DNA of 7,292 nt from assembly GCA_020445245.1 (NCBI GenBank), contig JAGRHB010000095.1:1-7292 (forward strand), given 5' to 3'. This document shows, one piece after another, positions 4,401-7,292 of the stretch. The stretch comes from Gammaproteobacteria bacterium. Lineage in GTDB: Bacteria > Pseudomonadota > Gammaproteobacteria > Chromatiales > Sedimenticolaceae. Under the pieces are notes generated by a model. The model saw only the letters and a program-made list of their open reading frames with translations. It was not told the DNA's origin and did no database searches. The position numbers were made by a program, and so were the translations under genes. How positions within the stretch are numbered: the stretch's first letter is position 1; every line of letters begins with the position of its first letter.

Positions 4401-7282
4401 TCGGCAAGTTCGGCCATCCCGGTTGCGCCGGCCGCGCTCGAACTGCCACGCAGCGTGTGCATGGCGCGCCGTACACCGTCTTCCAGGGCACAGCCGCCTG
4501 CAAGGCCCCGGGCCCGTTTAATAAATGCGGAAAGGACGTTCAGATGCCCTTCTGCCTCGCTCAAAAAGACCGCATTGAGGCTGGAATCCGCGCCATCCAC
4601 GGCGCTCGGCTCGAGATCCAGAAACTCCGAATCCTGCACCGGAGCATCCGTCAGGATCGACTCGTCGGCGACCGGGCCCTGATCAGCAAAATGACCAGCC
4701 CCAACCTCATCGGCAGTCACTGTGACCACCGCCTCATCCGCCGGTACGGCGCTCGAATCCGAAACGACGCCTGCGTCTGTGGACATAACGTCATCTGGCG
4801 ACAGCGCTACGCTGCTTGCGTCGAATTCGAGCTCGAGGGTGTCGTCGGATGTCAGGTCATCTTCGATTTGCAGCGACAGTTCGCTCAACTCTGAGGTGGC
4901 GTCGATGTCCTGTAGTTCGCCAACTGCCAGGTCCTCTCCGGGGCCCGTCGGCTGCACGTCGCCGGCCGGTGCCGGCGTGGCGGCGGGAGCCCCCGACGCA
5001 AGGGCATCCGCGCGGTTGGCAAGCGCAGAGACATCGGTGTCGCGATGCCCGGGCCGGGCACTCTCGGCGACCAGCACCGGCAACGTCGCCACCACCTCGT
5101 CCATCAGCTGCAGCAGATCGCCAGTCACCGGTACGGTACCGTCGATCACACGGTTGAGCATATTCTCGATCGACCAGGAAAACTCGCCGATATTTCTGGC
5201 ACCGACGATCCGTCCACTGCCCTTGAGCGTATGGAAGGAACGACGCATTGTCAGCAGGGATTCGCGGTCGGCTCGATCGGCCCGCCATCTTGGGAAGCAC
5301 GCCTGAATCGACTGCAGCTCTTCCTCGGCCTCCTCGCCAAACACCTCGAGAATCTCCGAATCGACATCGACCGTGTCGCTGCCCGCCGGCTGCATCACAA
5401 CCGCGTTCCCCGTACCTGCCAAATCGATCGGCGATTCCTCTGCGTCCTCCGCATCCGCCGCGACGACCGCTGCCGGCTCCTCCTGGGGTTCCTCCGCCAC
5501 ACTCGCCGGTGTCAGGTCCTGCTGTGCCGGAGGCTCTTCCTCCAGCGCGACAGCTACAGGTTCGAGTTGTGCGGCCGGAGCCGGTCCGGTCGGTTCCACC
5601 TGCCGCAGACCAAGCCGCTGCAGTGCGGCTTCGGCAAAGGCGAGCAACTTCGCGCGATCGGCACCGGGCTCGATCGCACTCTGCATGTACAGCTCGGCAC
5701 TCACAATCACGTCCGCCAGGGCATCACGACGCTGCGCGTCCGGCACCTGCTCCTCGCCACTTGCAAGCGCCGCGACATAGGGCTTCAGATCACCGAGCAG
5801 CCGGCCGGCTTCGGGCAATTCGAGCATCTGCAGTACGCCGGCCACCAGGTGCAGCCGTGATGGCACATCGATCAACTGCCGAACCTGTTCGGGATATTCA
5901 AGGTACTGCAGGATGGTGTCCTTGGTGTGCGCCAGCTCGACCAGGGCCTCATCGACGGCAGCACGCAGGTGTTGCCGCAACTCGCCCGCCGAAAGACTCG
6001 GCTCGACGGCCGCATCCGCGGCGCCTTCGGGTGCGGCACCGCCAGCCAGACCGGCCAATGCCGACTCGACAAACAGCAGGTCACCGGCAAGCGTCATCAG
6101 GTGCCCGTCAGGCATTGCTTCGCCCGACGCCTCGACCGCACGCAGTTCCTCGCAGCGGCGCTTCAGTCGGGTGCGCAGGTCACCACGCCCTACCATGCCA
6201 AGGGTATCGCCGATACGCTGTATCGGCTGCGCCAGACCGGTCAGACGCGCCAGCTGGCTGCGGTCGCTGCGCATGAAAAGATCCAGCTGGTCCTTCACGT
6301 CACCGAGATCCTGTGCCAGGGCATCGCCGACCGCCTGGAACAACTCGCGATCCGGCCCGCCGAGCGAACCGGCCACGACACCCTGTTGCATCTGCTCGGG
6401 GAAATTGTTCGCCAGGTCCGCCGTCTGTTTCACCGCGAGTACCGCAGGATCCTGGGAAGTCGAGCGGGCAACGTAATACAGCATGTTCTTCAGCAGATCG
6501 ACCGGGAAGTCGAGCATTGCCGCTTCTTCACCCTGATCCATGACCTGCTTGAACACGCGGTCGAGCTTGCCGAACAACGGCTTCGCCGCGGGCGCGGGCG
6601 CCTGCCCGTCATCCAGCAATGCTTTGGCCAGCGCCTCACCCGCATCCAGCAGGCGCCGCAGACGGGCGGTGCCGGCGGCGCTGTGGAGGGTATCGAGCAC
6701 ATCACGGATCTGCATCAGCGCGGTGGCTACGTCCTGCCCACGAATCCAGTGCAGCAACGCCTTGTGATAGTGGTTGCGCTGATGATGAATCAGCTGCGGA
6801 AGTTCACGATTGCCCGAACCCGGCCGGACGGTTTCTGCCGCGATGACGGCATTGAGCTTGGGCGCGAACAGTGAGGTCTCGGATACCAGCGGCGCCTCGC
6901 GCGCTGCGCGCAGGTCGTTCATCAGCGGCAGCAGGGCCAACGGCACATCCGCACCGCCACCCTCGACCTTTTCGATATACGCGGGCAGCTGAACCATGCC
7001 GAGCATCAGCGCCTCTGCAGCGGCATCAGGGCGCTTGACCCGGCCTTGAAACATCGCCAGCGCCAGCTGTTCCATCTCATCGGCCAGCATGGCACCACCA
7101 TAGACCTGCACCATATCGAGCGCGCCGTGCACATGGTGCAGCAGGTCGATGCCGGCCTGCAGCCTCGCGTGCTGCCCTTCGACGTAATCCTCCAACGCGA
7201 TGCGCGATTCACGCACCGACTGGTCAAGCTCACCGCGGATCCATCGCAGCGCACTGCGATCGTGTTGCACTTGGGGCATCAT
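1415..7282 (-). CDS. chpA: ChpA-type hybrid chemosensory histidine kinase/response regulator (type IV pilus control)
   Basis: This giant CheA-type kinase (1955 residues, cytoplasmic, no signal peptide or membrane segment) autophosphorylates Hpt histidines and passes phosphate to receivers such as PilG, PilH and its own REC, tuning type IV pilus extension and retraction. Domain order: helical FimL/ChpA N-terminal region with degenerate Hpt-like units (10-560); Hpt A (641-745, His684); Hpt B (900-1000, His942); Hpt C (1043-1145, His1088); acidic Pro/Glu linker (1190-1352); dimerisation plus HATPase core (1353-1672; N-box Asn1546); CheW-like domain (1676-1815); REC (1833-1952, Asp1883). P. aeruginosa ChpA is longer (about 2470 residues), with six Hpt plus Ser- and Thr-type domains. 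The ATG at 7282, or a second at 7279, gives an N-terminus matching ChpA proteins (RSALRWIRGELDQ). The frame remains open to the window edge, so a further upstream start is not excluded. Expected neighbours pilJ and pilI would lie beyond the right edge. Confidence 0.95.
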   Translation of the reverse strand: MMPQVQHDRSALRWIRGELDQSVRESRIALEDYVEGQHARLQAGIDLLHHVHGALDMVQVYGGAMLADEMEQLALAMFQGRVKRPDAAAEALMLGMVQLPAYIEKVEGGGADVPLALLPLMNDLRAAREAPLVSETSLFAPKLNAVIAAETVRPGSGNRELPQLIHHQRNHYHKALLHWIRGQDVATALMQIRDVLDTLHSAAGTARLRRLLDAGEALAKALLDDGQAPAPAAKPLFGKLDRVFKQVMDQGEEAAMLDFPVDLLKNMLYYVARSTSQDPAVLAVKQTADLANNFPEQMQQGVVAGSLGGPDRELFQAVGDALAQDLGDVKDQLDLFMRSDRSQLARLTGLAQPIQRIGDTLGMVGRGDLRTRLKRRCEELRAVEASGEAMPDGHLMTLAGDLLFVESALAGLAGGAAPEGAADAAVEPSLSAGELRQHLRAAVDEALVELAHTKDTILQYLEYPEQVRQLIDVPSRLHLVAGVLQMLELPEAGRLLGDLKPYVAALASGEEQVPDAQRRDALADVIVSAELYMQSAIEPGADRAKLLAFAEAALQRLGLRQVEPTGPAPAAQLEPVAVALEEEPPAQQDLTPASVAEEPQEEPAAVVAADAEDAEESPIDLAGTGNAVVMQPAGSDTVDVDSEILEVFGEEAEEELQSIQACFPRWRADRADRESLLTMRRSFHTLKGSGRIVGARNIGEFSWSIENMLNRVIDGTVPVTGDLLQLMDEVVATLPVLVAESARPGHRDTDVSALANRADALASGAPAATPAPAGDVQPTGPGEDLAVGELQDIDATSELSELSLQIEDDLTSDDTLELEFDASSVALSPDDVMSTDAGVVSDSSAVPADEAVVTVTADEVGAGHFADQGPVADESILTDAPVQDSEFLDLEPSAVDGADSSLNAVFLSEAEGHLNVLSAFIKRARGLAGGCALEDGVRRAMHTLRGSSSAAGATGMAELAEALENFSNLMCDSKRPLDSGILDLLERSHQTLSALAAAVEDPHRDATGWEALRDEVDRLTAAMAQPPAATGDEGETSQALEALDPELVEIFLEEARELLEALEGELGDWQYATSDDQMPVAKLQRTLHTMKGGARLAGIATVGDLSHALESVFESVAERRIVGNEHLKGLVRHATDALAQDIEILMRGVMPAAHTAIIDRLETAARGREWDDIAAVEAVITTHDEVSQLVEPQAQPEPEPEPQPEPEPEPEPESQAATPGDAMPEAEEDVTTLGGSEAVPAQGVASTLQGAQQPAHDDVAELAESEPDAEDEFGADSELLTDSQLMTDSELLGDSSFLVAGSVVASDGGPVGTVVKSDSTVVQFPGGGRHLDEEGFVPRRPLPQQEAPSATGTERVRVSSEALDQMVNNAGEVSIYRARIEQQNNSFAFNLGELGQTIDRLRSQLRDLELETEAQILSRHEREGESRADFDPLELDRYSTIQQLSRALSETVEDLSNLGQSLSELSRDTDTLLLQQARVNTDLQDGLLRTRMVKFSSRVPRLERVVRQTSHSVGKQAGLKVIGGGEDMDRAILERMMSPLEHLLRNAVSHGIEDANTRLANGKPAQGLITLHLAREGSDVVLTLADDGAGLDRARIRAKAVERGLLDEDAAVDDDDLYQLILQHGFSTAQELSQVSGRGVGMDVVLTEVKQLGGTLEIDSQPGRGTGFTIRLPFTLAITDSLLVTLGDDIYAVPHSSMDGVVRIPVDELRAIYGGEQPVFRYDQRDYNVRYLGTMLGVQAPHISEGTRWLPLLLVRSGEHRVAIQVDSLLGNRQIVVKSVGAQLSTVRWFTGGTILADGQIALILDVNSLVRMDSAQQLVAPAETSVPVSKGVSVMVVDDSITVRKVTSRLLERHNMHVITAKDGVDAVTLLQEQHPDVMLLDIEMPRMDGYELARHMRSTPELSDIPIIMITSRTGDKHRSRALELGVKRYLGKPYQEAELLENIYTVLADSGL
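1427..1786 (-). other. ChpA C-terminal receiver (REC) domain
   Basis: Residues 1833-1952 of ChpA form a complete CheY-like receiver. The acidic pair Asp1839-Asp1840 (MVVDDS), the phospho-acceptor Asp1883 in LLDIEMPRMDG, the Thr1913/Ser1914 switch position in MITSR, and Lys1935 in the GKP motif are all present, so the domain should be phosphorylatable. In P. aeruginosa the equivalent domain exchanges phosphate reversibly with several Hpt domains and may act as a phosphate sink or hub. Confidence 0.93.
1838..2257 (-). other. ChpA CheW-like (P5) regulatory domain
   Basis: Residues 1676-1815 follow directly on the kinase ATPase domain and begin LAITDSLLVTLGDDIYAVP, the standard opening of a CheA P5 domain. 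The later segment VAIQVDSLLGNRQIVVKSVG (1762-1781) and the closing IALILDVNSLV (1801-1811) are also typical. This domain pairs with CheW proteins, here probably PilI and ChpC, and with the receptor tip. Confidence 0.92.
2267..3226 (-). other. ChpA kinase core: dimerisation helices and HATPase_c domain
   Basis: Residues 1353-1510 contain the CheA-type dimerisation segment (VRVSSEALDQMVNNAGE, 1356-1372) with the long antiparallel helices seen in ChpA proteins, including FDPLELDRYSTIQQLSRAL. Residues about 1515-1672 are the ATPase: N-box EHLLRNAVSHGIE (1541-1553, Asn1546), G1 box ADDGAG (1585-1590), the F-box region HGFST (1624-1628), G2 box SGRGVGMDVV (1636-1645) and a late GTGFTIRLP strand. 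All ATP-binding boxes look intact, so the kinase should be active. Confidence 0.93.
3389..3457 (-). repeat. Four-copy six-residue DS(E/Q/S)(L/F)(L/M)(T/G) repeat within chpA
   Basis: ChpA residues 1276-1298 read as consecutive six-residue units beginning DSELLT, DSQLMT, DSELLG and DSSFL. The DNA of the units has diverged (for example GAGTC and GACTC variants), so this is an older or selected repeat rather than a fresh slippage product. A related pattern (DESILT, then DSEFLD) occurs in the linker before Hpt B at residues 873-889. Function is unknown; the regular acidic-hydrophobic spacing suggests a short binding motif or amphipathic segment. Confidence 0.7.
3644..3697 (-). repeat. Tandem hexanucleotide repeat encoding a Pro-Glu run in chpA
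   Basis: On the plus strand CTCTGG is repeated five times without error (3644-3673), followed by TTGTGG, CTCTGG, TTCTGG and TTCGGG. In the minus-strand frame these nine units encode alternating Pro-Glu with a single Pro-Gln (ChpA residues 1196-1213). Because the unit is six bases, gain or loss of copies keeps the reading frame and only alters linker length, so the tract is likely variable between strains. Confidence 0.9.
3848..4156 (-). other. ChpA Hpt domain C (His1088)
   Basis: Residues 1043-1145 begin LDPELVEIFLEEARELLEALE, the usual first helix of an Hpt domain, and carry the active-site motif LHTMKGGARLAG with phospho-acceptor His1088 (codon 4021-4019), Lys1091 and Gly1092. It is the Hpt nearest the kinase core. 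By position it corresponds to the last P. aeruginosa Hpt domains, the ones reported to be phosphorylated by ATP, so it is the likely primary autophosphorylation site. Confidence 0.9.
4283..4585 (-). other. ChpA Hpt domain B (His942)
   Basis: Residues 900-1000 start SSLNAVFLSEAEGHLNVL and contain MHTLRGSSSAAG with His942 (codon 4459-4457). The usual Lys three residues after His is Arg945 here, a common conservative variant. The remainder (MAELAEALENFSNLM) matches the third Hpt helix. The domain should be phosphorylatable. It is bounded on both sides by acidic or Ala/Pro linkers. Confidence 0.88.
5048..5362 (-). other. ChpA Hpt domain A (His684)
   Basis: Residues 641-745 open with DSEILEVFGEEAEEELQSI and carry FHTLKGSGRIVG with His684 (codon 5233-5231), Lys687 and Gly688, then GEFSWSIENMLNRVIDG, a complete canonical Hpt. 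In ChpA proteins this type of domain, with FSWSIENMLNRVID, is strongly conserved and follows the degenerate N-terminal region. Residues 746-899 after it form an acidic linker. Confidence 0.9.
5603..7255 (-). other. ChpA N-terminal FimL-like region with degenerate Hpt-like units
   Basis: Residues 10-560 are helical and match the N-terminal part of ChpA proteins, a region known to be related to FimL. Three Hpt-like helical units can be picked out. Unit 1 (about 12-125) has HGALDMVQVYGG with His52 at the active position but no Lys-Gly. Unit 2 (about 165-300) has LHSAAGTARL with His200 and Gly204 but Ala203 where Lys is expected. Unit 3 (about 432-545) has LVAGVLQMLELPEAGRLL with no His. A further helical segment (315-415) contains DVKDQLDLFMRS and IQRIGDTLGMVGRGDL. 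In P. aeruginosa the N-terminal non-canonical units show no detectable phosphorylation. The unit boundaries are my estimate by eye. Confidence 0.65.
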
Positions 7283-7292
7283 GACGAGACTA

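Noticed and set aside
4970..4985. GCCGGC palindromes in close succession, considered as an operator or uptake-type site
   Set aside because: They fall in an Ala/Pro-coding linker of chpA, where GC-rich palindromes arise from codon use. There is no intergenic context and no wider repetition to support a site.
3921..6874. Long plus-strand open frames opposite chpA, up to about 340 codons (for example 5248-6276, 5927-6874, 3962-4894)
   Set aside because: They are antisense to a clearly conserved kinase. Their translations are Arg/Ser/Pro/Ala-rich with no recognisable domain, as expected from mirrored codon bias in high-GC DNA. No start signals stand out.

Overview
The window comes from a high-GC proteobacterium, most likely a type IV pilus-bearing gammaproteobacterium. 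The evidence is strong G/C third-position bias, gammaproteobacterial-type MetF and RsmE proteins, and a ChpA-type chemosensory kinase. Genus cannot be fixed from the sequence; a Chromatiales/Ectothiorhodospira-like lineage is only a guess.

Layout: on the + strand are the 3' end of metF (methylenetetrahydrofolate reductase) and, 14 bases later, rsmE (16S rRNA m3U1498 methyltransferase), probably co-transcribed. They meet head-on, with a 13-base gap, a minus-strand operon that fills the rest of the window. Both stop codons lie in the arms of a perfect 8-bp inverted repeat (945-967). The minus-strand operon is read from the right edge: a 1955-residue ChpA hybrid kinase, then a small CheW-like protein (ChpC) starting with GTG in a 4-base GTGA overlap with the chpA stop. 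There is no intergenic stretch longer than 14 bases, and no RNA gene, mobile element, CRISPR array or attachment site was seen.

Working together: ChpA and ChpC belong to the Pil-Chp chemosensory pathway that controls type IV pilus twitching (and, in Pseudomonas aeruginosa, cAMP and surface sensing). ChpA carries a FimL-like degenerate N-terminal region, three canonical His-phosphotransfer (Hpt) domains separated by acidic linkers, a CheA-type kinase core, a CheW-like domain and a C-terminal receiver. Upstream partners (pilJ, pilI, pilH, pilG) would be expected just beyond the right edge but are not in the window. The chpB methylesterase, which sits between chpA and chpC in P. aeruginosa, is absent here.

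I see no evidence for an entirely new system. The points of most interest lie within ChpA: a smaller phosphotransfer set than in P. aeruginosa, histidines at or near the active position in the degenerate N-terminal domains, and two small repeats (Pro-Glu and DSELLT-like) in the linker before the kinase core.
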